From: JAXMCI01 sp046349435
GTDB taxonomy: Bacteria; Pseudomonadota; Alphaproteobacteria; Dongiales; Dongiaceae
Direction of reading: 5' to 3'
DNA: 64,000 nt
NCBI GenBank assembly: GCA_046349435.1
Contig: JAXMCI010000039.1
Coordinates: 6,975-70,974, forward strand
A model generated the notes under the pieces. The model ran no database searches. It had not been told where the DNA came from and saw nothing but the letters and a program-made list of their open reading frames with translations. Shown piece by piece: positions 21,729-30,718 of the stretch; the stretch's first letter is position 1, and each line of letters begins with the position of its first letter. Made by a program: the position numbers and the translations under genes.

Positions 21729-22774
21729 TTAGCCGTGCCCGAGGGCACGCTGCGACGACGCGGCGATGAAGTTGTCGTGACAAGATCGCGAACCGGCGGC
21801 CGGGCCGCCGGCCGGCGCGGGCTGCGTCAGCGCGCCGCGGCCGCCTGGGCCGCCGTCGGGAACCACCAGCGCCAGCGGCCGCTCGTCGAGCGCGACGGTC
21901 ACCGGCAGCCGGGCGATGACGTCGCCGTCGCCCTGCACGGGATCGCCGGGCGGGCCCTCGATCGTCACCCGGCGGCCGCGCACCACGCGGTAGCCCGGCA
22001 GCCGCGGCAGCAGCCCCAGCACCAGGGCGGCGCCGAACAGCGGCACCGCCAGCCGGCCGCCGCGCTCGAACAGGCAGACATGCAGCTCGGCGGCGTCCAG
22101 CCGGGCCGCCGGCGCGCAGACATAGCGGCCGCCATAGAAGCGCCGCGCGCCACGATCACCGAGCCCGCCTCGTAGCGGGTCCCGTCGATCGTCACGCGGT
22201 AGCGCGGGAAGCCGAAGCGGAAGAGCTGGCGCAGGCTCTCCACGACATAGGCACCCTTTCCCAGCAGGCGCTTCGTCGGGCGCGGATCGAGCTCGCCGCC
22301 ACGACATGCGCGTCGAACCCCGCTCCCGCCATGACGGCGAAGCAGCGGCCGTTGGCGCGGGCCACCGGCATCGGCCGCGCCCGGCCCGACGCGATCTCGC
22401 GCGCGATGCCGTCGGGCGTCGCCGGCAGGCCGATCTCGCTGGCCAGCACGTTGGCGGTGCCGAGGGGCAGCAGGGCGAGCGGCGGCGCCGGCCGCCGCGC
22501 CGGCCAGCCCGTTGATCACCTCGTTGATGGTGCCGTCGCCGCCGGCGGCGACCACCAGGTCGACCGGCGGCTCGGTCGCGCCGGCGTCGCGGGCGAACGC
22601 CTCGGCGTCGCCGCGCGCCCCGGTGCGCCGCAGCGTCACCCGGCAGCCCAGCCGCTCCAGCGCCTGCAGCACGGCCTTCAGGCGCTGCCGGCGGCGTCGG
22701 CCGGCGGTGGGATTGAAGATGACCAGCAGGTGGCGGCCGGCCGGCAGGGCCTCGGGCGCGGCGAGATCGTTCAT
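21729..22774 (-). pseudogene. Diacylglycerol kinase family (YegS/DagK-like), three frameshifts
   Basis: Lipid kinase family member that would phosphorylate diacylglycerol or a related lipid. The N-terminal part has VIFNPTAGRRRRQRL and the catalytic glycine motif VVAAGGDGTINEVINGLAG at about residues 73-92. The frame then changes near 22485 (LLPLGTANVLASEIGLP... MAGAGFDAHVVAA). It returns near 22290 (DPRPTKRLLGKGAYVVESL) and changes again near 22143 (RFYGGRYVCAP... VTIEGPPGDPVQGDGD). Every domain is conserved across the joins. The last two joins are each explained by one missing base, the first by a two-base deletion or one-base insertion. Sequencing error is therefore likely, though real inactivation cannot be excluded. 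Repaired length is about 348 residues. Confidence 0.8.
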
Positions 22775-22895
22775 GGGGATGGCAACCGTGCGGCAGGACG
22801 TTTCTGTGCGTCGGTATCATGACGCTTGGCGGTCGATTGTGAAACCTCGATGAATTTTCATCCTGCTCGCGGGAAAGACCGGCCAATACACGGAG

Positions 22896-22913
22896 CTGTC
22901 ATCGAATATTGGT
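22896..22913 (+). promoter_or_regulatory. Possible PhoB half-site upstream of the PlcP-like gene
   Basis: CTGTCAT at 22896-22902 is an exact Pho-box half-site and lies about 50 bases before the ATG of the phosphoesterase gene. The second half-site four bases later (TATTGGT) matches poorly. It lies in the shared upstream region of this gene and the divergent lipid kinase gene. Confidence 0.35.
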
Positions 22914-22953
22914 AGAAGCCGGGGCGTTTATCCACAGCTCGGCATGCCAGGCC

Positions 22954-23736
22954 ATGAACGAGGTGGCGCCGCCGGTCCGCCGGTACCGCAGCATCTGGAT
23001 CTCCGACATCCATCTCGGCACGCGCGGCTGCAAGGCCGATCTGCTGCTCGACTTCCTGCGCGAGACCGAGTCCGACTATCTCTACCTGGTCGGCGACATC
23101 ATCGACTGCTGGCGGCTGCGCCGCGCCTGGTACTGGGCGCAGAGCCACAACGACGTGGTGCAGAAGCTGCTGCGCAAGGCGCGCAAGGGCACCCGCGTCG
23201 TCTACGTCCCGGGCAACCACGACGAGCCGCTGCGCGACTACACGGAGATGCAGTTCGGCGGCGTCACCGTGCTCGCCGAGGCGATCCACGAGACGGCCGA
23301 CGGGCGCCGCCTGCTGATCCTGCACGGCGACGATTTCGACGGCATCGTCAAGTACGCAAGGTGGCTCGCGATCCTGGGCGACCAGGCCTACAACCTGATG
23401 ATCGCCGCCAATCACTGGTTCAACCGGCTGCGCCGCCGGCTGGGCTATCCCTACTGGTCGCTCTCGGCCTTCCTCAAGCTCAAGGTCAAGAACGCCGTCC
23501 AGTACATCGACGACTTCGAGGTCGCGGTCGCCGCCGAGGCGCGCCGCCGCGGCGCCGACGGGGTCGTCTGCGGCCACATCCACAAGGCCGGGATCCGCCC
23601 GATCGACGGCATCCTCTACTGCAACGACGGCGACTGGGTGGAGAGCTGCACGGCGCTGGTCGAGCACAAGGACGGGCGGCTCGAGATCCTCGACTGGGCC
23701 AAGGTCCGCCAGGTCTCGATGTTCGAGCTCGCCTGA
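22954..23736 (+). CDS. PlcP/LpxH-type metallophosphoesterase
   Basis: Calcineurin-like phosphoesterase of 260 residues. Metal ligands are visible in order: D18 and H20 (SDIHLGTRGC), GD at 47-48, GNHD at 87-90, HGDDFDG, and GHIHKAG. Homologs are often annotated UDP-2,3-diacylglucosamine diphosphatase. The segments SHNDVVQKLLRKARKGTRVV and DGDWVESCTALVEH closely resemble the alphaproteobacterial PlcP group, phospholipases C induced by phosphate starvation that convert phospholipids to diacylglycerol. Context supports PlcP: it lies between phoR and pst, with a lipid kinase gene divergent and a glycosyltransferase gene 9 bp downstream. The ATG was preferred to a TTG 45 bases upstream because it starts just before the conserved domain. 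Confidence 0.85.
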   Translation: MNEVAPPVRRYRSIWISDIHLGTRGCKADLLLDFLRETESDYLYLVGDIIDCWRLRRAWYWAQSHNDVVQKLLRKARKGTRVVYVPGNHDEPLRDYTEMQFGGVTVLAEAIHETADGRRLLILHGDDFDGIVKYARWLAILGDQAYNLMIAANHWFNRLRRRLGYPYWSLSAFLKLKVKNAVQYIDDFEVAVAAEARRRGADGVVCGHIHKAGIRPIDGILYCNDGDWVESCTALVEHKDGRLEILDWAKVRQVSMFELA

Positions 23737-23745
23737 GGCCGGCCG

Positions 23746-24765
23746 ATGCGCATCGCCATCGTCACCGACGCCTGGCTGCCCCAGGTCAACGGCGTCGTCC
23801 GCACCATGACCCGCATGGTCGAGGAGCTCGGCCGGCTCGGGCACGAGGTCCGCGTCGTCTCGCCCGACCTGTTCCGCTCGCTGCCCTGCCCGACCTATCC
23901 GGAGATCCGGCTGGCATTGCTGCCGCGCCGCCGGCTCGGCCGGCTGCTCGATTCGTTCCAGCCCTGCGCCGTGCACGTCTCGACCGAGGGGCCGCTCGGC
24001 CGCGCCGCGCGCGCCTGGTGCCGCGCCCGCGGCCATCCCTTCACCACGGCCTACCACACCAAGTTCCCGGAATATGTCCAGGCGCGCGCCGGCGTGCCGC
24101 TCGGCCTGTCCTATGCCGTGCTGCGCCGCTTCCACGCCGATTCCGCCGGCGTGATGACGGCGACCCCGTCGCTGCGCCGCGAGCTGGCGGCGCGCGGCTT
24201 CACCCACCTGCTGCCCTGGTCGCGCGGCGTCGACACCGGGCTGTTCCGGCCGCGCGACAAGGGCTTCCTCGACCTGCCGCGGCCGGTCTTCCTCTCGGTC
24301 GGGCGCGTCGCGGTGGAGAAGAACGTCGAGGCCTTCCTGGCGCTCGACCTGCCGGGCAGCAAGCTGGTGGTCGGCGACGGGCCGCAGCGCGCCGAGCTGG
24401 CGCGGCGCTACCCCGGCGCGCATTTCGCGGGCGCGCGCCACGGCGAGGACCTCGCCCGTCACTATGCGGCATCCGACGTCTTCGTCTTCCCGAGCCGCAC
24501 CGACACCTTCGGGCTGGTGCTGCTGGAGGCGCTGGCCAGCGGCGTCCCGGTGGCCGCCTATCCGGTCCCCGGCCCGCTCGACGTGGTCGGCGGCGCCGGC
24601 GTCGGCTGCCTCGATGCGGACCTCCGCCGGGCGGCGCTCGAGGCGCTCTCCGTCCCGCCGGAGCGCTGCCGCGACTACGCCGTGCAATTCTCCTGGCGGC
24701 GCTGCGCCGAGCAGTTCCTCGCCAACCTGCAGCCCTTCGGGCCGGGCGCCGCGGCCGCGGCCTAG
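23746..24765 (+). CDS. GT4 glycosyltransferase, probable diacylglycerol glycosyltransferase (Agt-like)
   Basis: GT-B fold retaining glycosyltransferase of 339 residues. The N-terminal domain starts MRIAIVTDAWLPQVNGVVRT, typical of the MgtA/SqdX/Agt group. The C-terminal domain has VGRVAVEKN, VVGDGP and the nucleotide-sugar motif SRTDTFGLVLLEALASGVPV with the conserved Glu pair. In phosphate-starved alphaproteobacteria, enzymes of this group linked to plcP glycosylate diacylglycerol to make replacement glycolipids. Here the gene follows the PlcP-like gene by 9 bp, so co-transcription is likely. The exact sugar is unknown. It overlaps the convergent phoR end by four bases. Confidence 0.83.
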   Translation: MRIAIVTDAWLPQVNGVVRTMTRMVEELGRLGHEVRVVSPDLFRSLPCPTYPEIRLALLPRRRLGRLLDSFQPCAVHVSTEGPLGRAARAWCRARGHPFTTAYHTKFPEYVQARAGVPLGLSYAVLRRFHADSAGVMTATPSLRRELAARGFTHLLPWSRGVDTGLFRPRDKGFLDLPRPVFLSVGRVAVEKNVEAFLALDLPGSKLVVGDGPQRAELARRYPGAHFAGARHGEDLARHYAASDVFVFPSRTDTFGLVLLEALASGVPVAAYPVPGPLDVVGGAGVGCLDADLRRAALEALSVPPERCRDYAVQFSWRRCAEQFLANLQPFGPGAAAAA

Positions 24766-26276
24766 TCCCCTTGCCCGGCCCCCTCTCCCGCCGGCGCGGC
24801 AGAGGGGGTCATGCCCGGCAGGTACACGGTGAAGCGGCTGCCCTTGCCGACCGTGCTCTCGATGTCGAGCACGCCGCGGTGGCGATTGACGATGTGCTTG
24901 ACGATGGCCAGCCCCAGGCCGGTGCCGCCGAGATCGCGCGAGCGCGCGGTGTCGACCCGGTAGAAGCGCTCGGTCAGCCGAGGGATGTGCTCGCGCGCGA
25001 TGCCCTCGCCCTCGTCGGCGACCGACAGCGCCACGGCGTTGCGCGCCAGCCGCCTGGGCAGGCTCGGCGTACGCGGCGCCGGCCGGCCGGCCGGGCCACG
25101 CGGCACGCGCCAGCCGCCGATCCGCACGGTCGTGCCGGCGCGGCCGTACTTGATCGCGTTGTCGACCAGGTTCTGCACCAGCTGGGCGAGCTCGTCGGGA
25201 TCGCCGACCACCGGCGGCAGCTCGGCCAGGCCGGCCGCCGATCCGGCCGCCTCCCCGGGGGTCAGGCCGGCATCGACGGCGATCGTCATCCGCTTGCCCG
25301 CGGCCTTGAGGTGGAGGGTGTCGACGACGCTGGCGACGATGCGCGCCAGCTCGACCGGCTGGGTCGGCGGACGGTGCTCGTTGAGCTCGATGCGCGACAG
25401 CGACAGCAGGTCGTTGACCAGCCGCGCCATGCGGCGGGCCTGCTCCAGCATGATGGCGAGGAAGCGCTCGCGCGCCTCGGCGTCGTCGCGGGCCGGGCCG
25501 CTCAGCGTCTCGATGAAGCCGATCAGCGTGCTGAGCGGGGTGCGCAGCTCGTGGCTGGCATTGGCGACGAAGTCGGCGCGCATCTGCTCCGCCCGCTTGA
25601 TGGCGGTGACGTCGATCAGCGCCACCAGCACCAGGGTGCCGTCGGCCAGCCGCGTCGGCAGCGGCTCGATGCGGGCCTGCAGGCTGCGCTCGATCGGCAC
25701 CGGCAAGGCCAGCTCGACCCGCCGCCCCGGGCCGCCCTGCAGCGCCGCCTCGACCGCCTCGAGCAGCGCCGGGGCGCGCAGCAGGGCCGTCAGCTCGCGG
25801 CCGGCCAGCGGCTCGCCGAACAGCGCCTCGGCGGCGCGGTTGGCGCGCACCACGCGGCGGTCGGATCCCAGCATGAGCAGCGCATCGGGCAGGCTGGCGA
25901 CGATCGTCTCGTTGGCGCTGACCACCGCTTCCAGCTCGCGCCGGCGCTCGCTCCAGGCGCGGCCGGCCTCGGCCACTGCCGATCCCAGATCGGGCGCCAG
26001 TGCGCCCACCGCGCCGCGCGAGCCGGGCGGCGCCCGGCCGACCGCCGGGTCGCCGCCCTGGGCCAGCAGCCGCAGATACTCGGCCAGCCGCGCCATGTGG
26101 CGGAGATGGATGCCGCCCAGCACCGCCGCGATGATCAGGGTCAGCAGGCCGGCGAGCAGCGCGCCCGCCGGCGCGATCCAGCCGCCGAGCGCGGCCAGCG
26201 CCAGCGCGAGCCAGGCCGGCGCGGCCAGCGTCGCGGCCGCGACAAGCAGGCGGCGGGCGGGCAGCTTCTCGGTCAT
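24762..26276 (-). CDS. phoR: Phosphate regulon sensor histidine kinase PhoR
   Basis: Membrane histidine kinase that phosphorylates PhoB under phosphate limitation. Two N-terminal transmembrane helices (within residues 10-55) are followed by a PAS domain (NETIVASLPDALLMLGSDRR). Then come the H-box ANASHELRTPLSTLIGF and the ATPase N, G1 and G2 boxes (VQNLVDNAIKYG, ADEGEGIA, LGGTGLGLAIVKHIV). The layout without a large periplasmic domain matches PhoR. The insertion between the N and G1 boxes (RGPAGRPAPRTPSLPRR) is longer than usual. It is separated from pst-phoUB by the lipid genes and the porin. Confidence 0.92.
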   Translation of the reverse strand: MTEKLPARRLLVAAATLAAPAWLALALAALGGWIAPAGALLAGLLTLIIAAVLGGIHLRHMARLAEYLRLLAQGGDPAVGRAPPGSRGAVGALAPDLGSAVAEAGRAWSERRRELEAVVSANETIVASLPDALLMLGSDRRVVRANRAAEALFGEPLAGRELTALLRAPALLEAVEAALQGGPGRRVELALPVPIERSLQARIEPLPTRLADGTLVLVALIDVTAIKRAEQMRADFVANASHELRTPLSTLIGFIETLSGPARDDAEARERFLAIMLEQARRMARLVNDLLSLSRIELNEHRPPTQPVELARIVASVVDTLHLKAAGKRMTIAVDAGLTPGEAAGSAAGLAELPPVVGDPDELAQLVQNLVDNAIKYGRAGTTVRIGGWRVPRGPAGRPAPRTPSLPRRLARNAVALSVADEGEGIAREHIPRLTERFYRVDTARSRDLGGTGLGLAIVKHIVNRHRGVLDIESTVGKGSRFTVYLPGMTPSAAPAGEGAGQGD

Positions 26277-26486
26277 GGCACCCCGGGGCGGTCTCTCGCA
26301 GCGCTAAGAAGAGCAAGCGGGCGCCGCCGTCAACCCGCCCCGCGGGTGAGCGGCAGCGGGCGATGGCGGGCGACTTTGCTGATGACAGCCGGCGCGGAAC
26401 GCCCGATCCTCGGCGACGGCCTCGTTCCGGCCCGGGCACCGGGCGACCCGGGACGACGGCAGAGACGGAGACTGAGGGGGGACATC

Positions 26487-27371
26487 ATGCGACGCTCGAC
26501 CATGCCGCTGGTCGGCCTCTTTGCCGCGGCGGTGCTGTCGGCCGGCCCGGCCGCCGCCGACACCAGCAGCTCGCGCTACAGCCCGTGGGAGGGCAGCCAG
26601 GCGCCGGGCCAGATCGACAGCCTGATCCAGAACCTGCAGGGCCTGATCGACGAGGCGGACCGCGCCCGCGCCGCCGACCCGCGATTCATCCAGGACCTGC
26701 GCGACGTGCTCTCGCGCTACCAGCGCGGCGGCTCGAGCGGCGGCGGCGGCATGTCCCAGCTGCTGCGCGACGATTTCCGCGACGGCCAGTTCACCAGCAA
26801 TCCCGCCTGGACGGTCAGCGCCGGGCAGTGGGACATCGACCGCAACCGCGGCCTGCACAGCATCGTCGGCACCGGCGGCAGCAACAAGCAGAACCTCAAC
26901 AACCTGCTCGGCAACCTGCTGCAGCAGCAGGGCGGCGGCGCCAACGCGCAGTACGCCTCGATCTACACCAAGGTGCGCATCGGCCAGGCCTTCAGCGTCC
27001 AGCTCGAGATCGCCTCGCGCAATATCGGGCGCATCGACTTCGGGCCCTATGCCGGCCGCTCCGGCGACAGCGGCTACCGCGTCGCCTACCAGCCGGGCGC
27101 CAACGGCAGCCTCGAGCTGCAGCGCTTCGGCGACGGCGACAGCGAGACGCTCGGCACCTGGGACGGCAGCATCGACACCTCGAACAAGCGCGTCCACACC
27201 GTCAGGCTGAGCCGCGACAATCGCGGCTGGCTCGAGGTCTCGCTCGACGGCCAGCGGGTGATCCGCGAGCAGGACCAGGACGGCCCGCAGGGCTATGACG
27301 GCTTCCTGATCATCAACAGCGACGGCGAGCACTGGGTGCGCTCCGTCGCCATCGACGGCAGCCGGTACTGA
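26487..27371 (+). CDS. Secreted protein with a C-terminal jelly-roll-like domain
   Basis: A 294-residue exported protein of unknown function. A signal peptide (MRRSTMPLVGLFAAAVLSAG) ends near AAADTSSS. An N-terminal helical part (IDSLIQNLQGLIDEADRARA) and a Gly/Ser linker (RGGSSGGGGMSQ) follow. The C-terminal part, from about residue 95, has beta-strand-rich segments such as LLRDDFRDGQFTSNPAWTVS and GYRVAYQPGANGSLELQRFG. These resemble the 3-keto-disaccharide hydrolase/LamG-like sandwich domains that bind carbohydrates. Family membership is inferred only from strand pattern. It is divergent from phoR, with a 210-base gap in which no other gene is seen. Confidence 0.75.
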   Translation: MRRSTMPLVGLFAAAVLSAGPAAADTSSSRYSPWEGSQAPGQIDSLIQNLQGLIDEADRARAADPRFIQDLRDVLSRYQRGGSSGGGGMSQLLRDDFRDGQFTSNPAWTVSAGQWDIDRNRGLHSIVGTGGSNKQNLNNLLGNLLQQQGGGANAQYASIYTKVRIGQAFSVQLEIASRNIGRIDFGPYAGRSGDSGYRVAYQPGANGSLELQRFGDGDSETLGTWDGSIDTSNKRVHTVRLSRDNRGWLEVSLDGQRVIREQDQDGPQGYDGFLIINSDGEHWVRSVAIDGSRY

Positions 27372-27437
27372 CGTTCTTTCCTTGATCGCCGCCCGGCCCG
27401 TGCTCCGGGCGGCGCAACGGAGGCGACGGGGCAACGG

Positions 27438-27833
27438 ATGTCCACCGCATCAGAGGTGGCGGCTTCCCTTTGGGCAGGCCGCGCGCTCAGCCTGCTCGTC
27501 GTGCTCGCATTGCTCAGGGTCGCTGGCACCATGCTGCTTGCCAGGACCGCGGCTCATGCTCAGCTCGCGGCAACAGGCTTTCCCGACAGCGCGGGGCCCA
27601 TGATCGGCATCACCGCCATCGTCTGTGCCATGCTCTATGCCATCCCGCAGACAGCTGTTCTCGGAGCGATCCTGGTCACCGGGTTCCTGGGCGGCGCCAT
27701 CTGCACGCATCTTCGCCTCGGCGAGATGGGCTCGCCGCCGCAGATCATCTCCCTGCTCCTGGGGGTGATGACCTGGGGCGGCCTGTATCTGCGGTCCCCC
27801 GAGCTGCGGAGCCTGCTGTCGATCGGCCTGTGA
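27438..27833 (+). CDS. DoxX-like family membrane protein
   Basis: A 131-residue protein with four hydrophobic helices, matching the DoxX-like family. The segment VCAMLYAIPQTAVLGAILVTGFLGGAICTHLRLGE is characteristic (cited here in parts: CAMLYAIPQTAVLGAIL and GFLGGAICTHLR). Family members are small inner-membrane proteins, some linked to redox or thiosulfate metabolism, but most have unknown roles. Base composition and codon use are less extreme than in the core genes, suggesting that an accessory segment begins here. Confidence 0.85.
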   Translation: MSTASEVAASLWAGRALSLLVVLALLRVAGTMLLARTAAHAQLAATGFPDSAGPMIGITAIVCAMLYAIPQTAVLGAILVTGFLGGAICTHLRLGEMGSPPQIISLLLGVMTWGGLYLRSPELRSLLSIGL

Positions 27834-27976
27834 GTGACGCAGAAGGGGCGCGGCGCCGGGTACCCCAGCCTGTCTTGCCCTCGGCACGTCGCAGCAGCGG
27901 ACGCCGGCCGCTACGACGATCGGCCACTGCGCGATGGTGCTCCGGTGCAGTATGGTCGACCCGGGATTGTCGCCTT

Positions 27977-27990
27977 TGCGCGATAGCGCA
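27977..27990. promoter_or_regulatory. Short palindrome before the hydroxyacid dehydrogenase gene
   Basis: TGCGC and GCGCA separated by GATA form a small perfect dyad about 28 bases before the GTG start. It could be an operator or chance. The 184-base gap between the DoxX-like gene and the dehydrogenase contains no recognisable gene. Confidence 0.25.
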
Positions 27991-28017
27991 CGACCCTCCG
28001 TCAAGGGAGCACCCGGC

Positions 28018-28989
28018 GTGACCGCACCCAGATTCCGCGTCGTCGTGACCGGGCACCACTTTCATACGCTGGAGCCGGAACGTGCGGTGCTGGCCGACCT
28101 CGCCGACCTGGTGGAGGCGCAGCCACGCAGCCGTGAGGAGGTGATAGCAGCGGCCCGGGATGCGGACGCGATCCTGAACCAGGACGGTCGGCTCGATGGC
28201 CCGGTGATCGATGCACTGCGGCATTGCCGTATCATCGTTGCCTATGGCGTGGGCACCGACAGGATCGACGTCGATGCCGCAACCGCGCGCGGCATTCAGG
28301 TCTGCAACGTGCCGGACTATGGGCTGGACGAGGTTGCCGCGCACGCGATCGCCCTGCTGCTCGCCTTCGAACGGCGCATCCCGCAGCAGGCCGCGGCGGT
28401 GCGAGCCGGCGAGTGGGCGCAGCCGCCCGAGGGCAGCTCCCGCCGTCTCGCGGGGCGGGTGCTCGGCATTGTCGGCCTCGGCCGCATCGGTCGCCGCGTC
28501 GCCGCGCTGGGGCGCGCATTCCAGCTGCAGGTGATCTGCGCCGATCCTCACGTGCCCAGCGACGAGGCAATGCGGCACAGCGTCCAGAGCGTCGGCCTGG
28601 ACGAGCTGCTGCAGCGCGCCGACTATGTTTCGCTGCACTGTCCACTGACCGAGCACACGCGGGGCATGCTGAACGCGGCGGCGTTCGCCCGGATGAAGCC
28701 TGACGCGGTGCTGATCAATGTTGCGCGCGGGCCGGTCGTGGATGAGGCGGCGCTGATCGAGACGCTGCGCGCAGGCAGGCTGCGCGGGGCTGCGCTCGAT
28801 GTGCTGGAACATGAGCCGACGCCGACCGACAACCCCCTCCTTTCCATGGAGAACGTCATCATCACCCCGCATACCGCGTGGTATTCGGAAGAGGCCCAGC
28901 AGCGGCTCAAGGTCGGTGCGGCCGAGGAGGTGCGCCGCGCGCTGCTCGGCGAGCCGCCACGCTGCCCGGTGAATCGACCGCGATCGTGA
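28018..28989 (+). CDS. D-isomer 2-hydroxyacid dehydrogenase, CtBP-like
   Basis: NAD-dependent dehydrogenase that interconverts D-2-hydroxy acids and 2-keto acids. The nucleotide-binding motif GIVGLGRIGRRVAALGRAF is central. The active-site residues lie in NVARGPVVDEAALIE (Arg), LDVLEHEPTP (Glu) and ITPHTAWYSEEA (His). The NAD-binding acidic residue is in the strand end CADPHV. The GTG at 28018 was chosen because AAGGGAG precedes it and the conserved fold begins immediately (FRVVVTGHHF). A longer ATG start at 27934 exists. At 323 residues it is full length. It may feed 2-keto acids to the decarboxylase-like enzyme encoded 85 bp downstream. Confidence 0.9.
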   Translation: MTAPRFRVVVTGHHFHTLEPERAVLADLADLVEAQPRSREEVIAAARDADAILNQDGRLDGPVIDALRHCRIIVAYGVGTDRIDVDAATARGIQVCNVPDYGLDEVAAHAIALLLAFERRIPQQAAAVRAGEWAQPPEGSSRRLAGRVLGIVGLGRIGRRVAALGRAFQLQVICADPHVPSDEAMRHSVQSVGLDELLQRADYVSLHCPLTEHTRGMLNAAAFARMKPDAVLINVARGPVVDEAALIETLRAGRLRGAALDVLEHEPTPTDNPLLSMENVIITPHTAWYSEEAQQRLKVGAAEEVRRALLGEPPRCPVNRPRS

Positions 28990-29074
28990 GAGCGGGCCCG
29001 ACCTCTCCCGCCTTGACGGCACGGGGCGGCGATCGGCTCCAGCGCGGCGCCGCAACTTTGGCACGAGGCCAGCC

Positions 29075-30682
29075 ATGACATGTCGAACGGGCGGCGAGCT
29101 GATCCAGGACTTCCTCCGGACCTACGAGATTCCCTTCGTCTTCGGCAATCCGGGGACGACCGAGACGACCTTCCTTGCCGCCGTCGCGGCATCGAACGCC
29201 ACCTACGTCCTGTCGTTGCATGAATCCAGCGCGGTCGGCATCGCCGCCGGCTACGCGCTGGTCACCGGCAAGCCGTCGATCGTCAGCCTGCACACCTATC
29301 CGGGCCTTGCCAACGGCATCTTCAACATGCGCAACGCCTTGATGTCGGGGGTGCCGCTGCTGGTGATCAACGGACAGCAGGATTCGCGGTTTCTCATCCA
29401 CAATCCGGTGCTTGGCGCGCCAAACACGCAGCTGGCGGAGACCGCCACCAAATATGCCTACGAGGTGACCCGCACGGACGATCTCGCCGTGGCGCTGCAG
29501 CGCTGCTACCTGCAAGCGAGGCTGCAGCCGACCGGGCCCGTGTTCCTGTCGATCCCGATGAACTTCATGCTGGAGCAGACCTCGGGCACGGCATTCAAGA
29601 AGACGCGGATCATCGAGGATGCCGTGCCCCGCGCGGTCGGCGAGGTGGCGGCTGCCTTGCAGGCCGTTCCACCGGGCAAGCTTGCCATCGTTGCCGACTA
29701 TGCGGTCGGCGCTGCGCACGGCATCGACGCCCTGGGCCGAATCGCCACGATGCTCGAGGCCGACCTCTACGCGGCTCCGTTCCATGTGCAGGGCACCGTC
29801 GATCCCCTGCATCCGCGCTTCCGCGGCCAGTTGCCTCCAACCACGAAGGAGATCAACGAGACGCTGAGCCGCTACCACACGATGCTGTTGATCGGCGAGA
29901 AGGTCGATACCTTCACCTATGACGGCCTGCCCGCGATTCCCAGCCGATTGCAGGTGATCCAGATCGCGCCCGCCGGCAGCCAGCTCGGGTTCGATTTTCC
30001 CTGCGACATCGCCGTGCTCGGCGCGATCGGAGCGACGTTGGATGCGCTCGCGACCGCGCTCGGGGTTCCGGCGGCTGCGGGCGGCGAACGGACCGTCGAT
30101 ATCGCCGCCCTGGAAGCGAGATATTCACCATCCGGCAAGCGCCCGAGCGATGCCCTGATCCTGGGCGTGCTCCGTCGCCTCGACCCGGCGACGCATGTCG
30201 TCACCGAGGGGTCGTCCGAAGACCAGATCGTTCAGGACATCGCTGTCCGGCTTGGCTTTCGCAATGTCCACTTCTCCCCCCGCGGCGGCGGGCTGGGATG
30301 GGCCATGCCGCTGAGCGTCGGGATCGGCCTGGCGACGGGAAAGCACGCGGTCTGCTTCGTCGGTGATGGCGGGAGCCTGTTCTCGATCCACGCTCTTTGG
30401 ACGGCGGCCCGGTACGCCATTCCGTCGATATTCGTCTGCTTCGTCAACCACGAGTATCGCCTGCTGAAGGATCTCTGGTGCAACGTGATGGGCACGACGA
30501 TGGAAGCCACGCAGTTCGTCGGATTGGACTTCGACAATCCGGCCCTGGACATGAAGCGGATCGCCGAAGGCTTCGGCGCGCGGACCGAACGGATCGAGGA
30601 TCTCCAGTCGGTCGGCGACATCCTCGGCCGCGCACTCGCGCATCCGGGACCGAGCTTCCTGATCATCGGCCGGGAACCTTGA
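29075..30682 (+). CDS. Thiamine diphosphate enzyme, benzoylformate decarboxylase-like
   Basis: ThDP-dependent enzyme of 535 residues with the three-domain order of benzoylformate decarboxylase and acetolactate synthase. The catalytic Glu50 is in SLHESSAVGIAAGYA. A His at about 73 (SLHTYPGLANGIFNMRNA) and the GNPGTTETTFL loop match active-site positions of benzoylformate decarboxylase. The cofactor motif starts at FVGDGGSLFSIHALWTAARY and ends FVNHEYRLLK, with NH where relatives have NN or NG. It probably decarboxylates a 2-keto acid to an aldehyde. The substrate is unknown. Two NHLP-like small genes follow within 36 bp. Confidence 0.88.
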   Translation: MTCRTGGELIQDFLRTYEIPFVFGNPGTTETTFLAAVAASNATYVLSLHESSAVGIAAGYALVTGKPSIVSLHTYPGLANGIFNMRNALMSGVPLLVINGQQDSRFLIHNPVLGAPNTQLAETATKYAYEVTRTDDLAVALQRCYLQARLQPTGPVFLSIPMNFMLEQTSGTAFKKTRIIEDAVPRAVGEVAAALQAVPPGKLAIVADYAVGAAHGIDALGRIATMLEADLYAAPFHVQGTVDPLHPRFRGQLPPTTKEINETLSRYHTMLLIGEKVDTFTYDGLPAIPSRLQVIQIAPAGSQLGFDFPCDIAVLGAIGATLDALATALGVPAAAGGERTVDIAALEARYSPSGKRPSDALILGVLRRLDPATHVVTEGSSEDQIVQDIAVRLGFRNVHFSPRGGGLGWAMPLSVGIGLATGKHAVCFVGDGGSLFSIHALWTAARYAIPSIFVCFVNHEYRLLKDLWCNVMGTTMEATQFVGLDFDNPALDMKRIAEGFGARTERIEDLQSVGDILGRALAHPGPSFLIIGREP

Positions 30683-30718
30683 CCGGGCCATGAGCCCGAA
30701 CGCGAAAGGGAAGGCGCA

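Noticed and set aside
22954..23736. LpxH (lipid A pathway) as the first-choice name
   Set aside because: The fold allows it, but the gene context and segments such as SHNDVVQKLLRKARKGTRVV fit the PlcP group better. It is kept as an alternative only.
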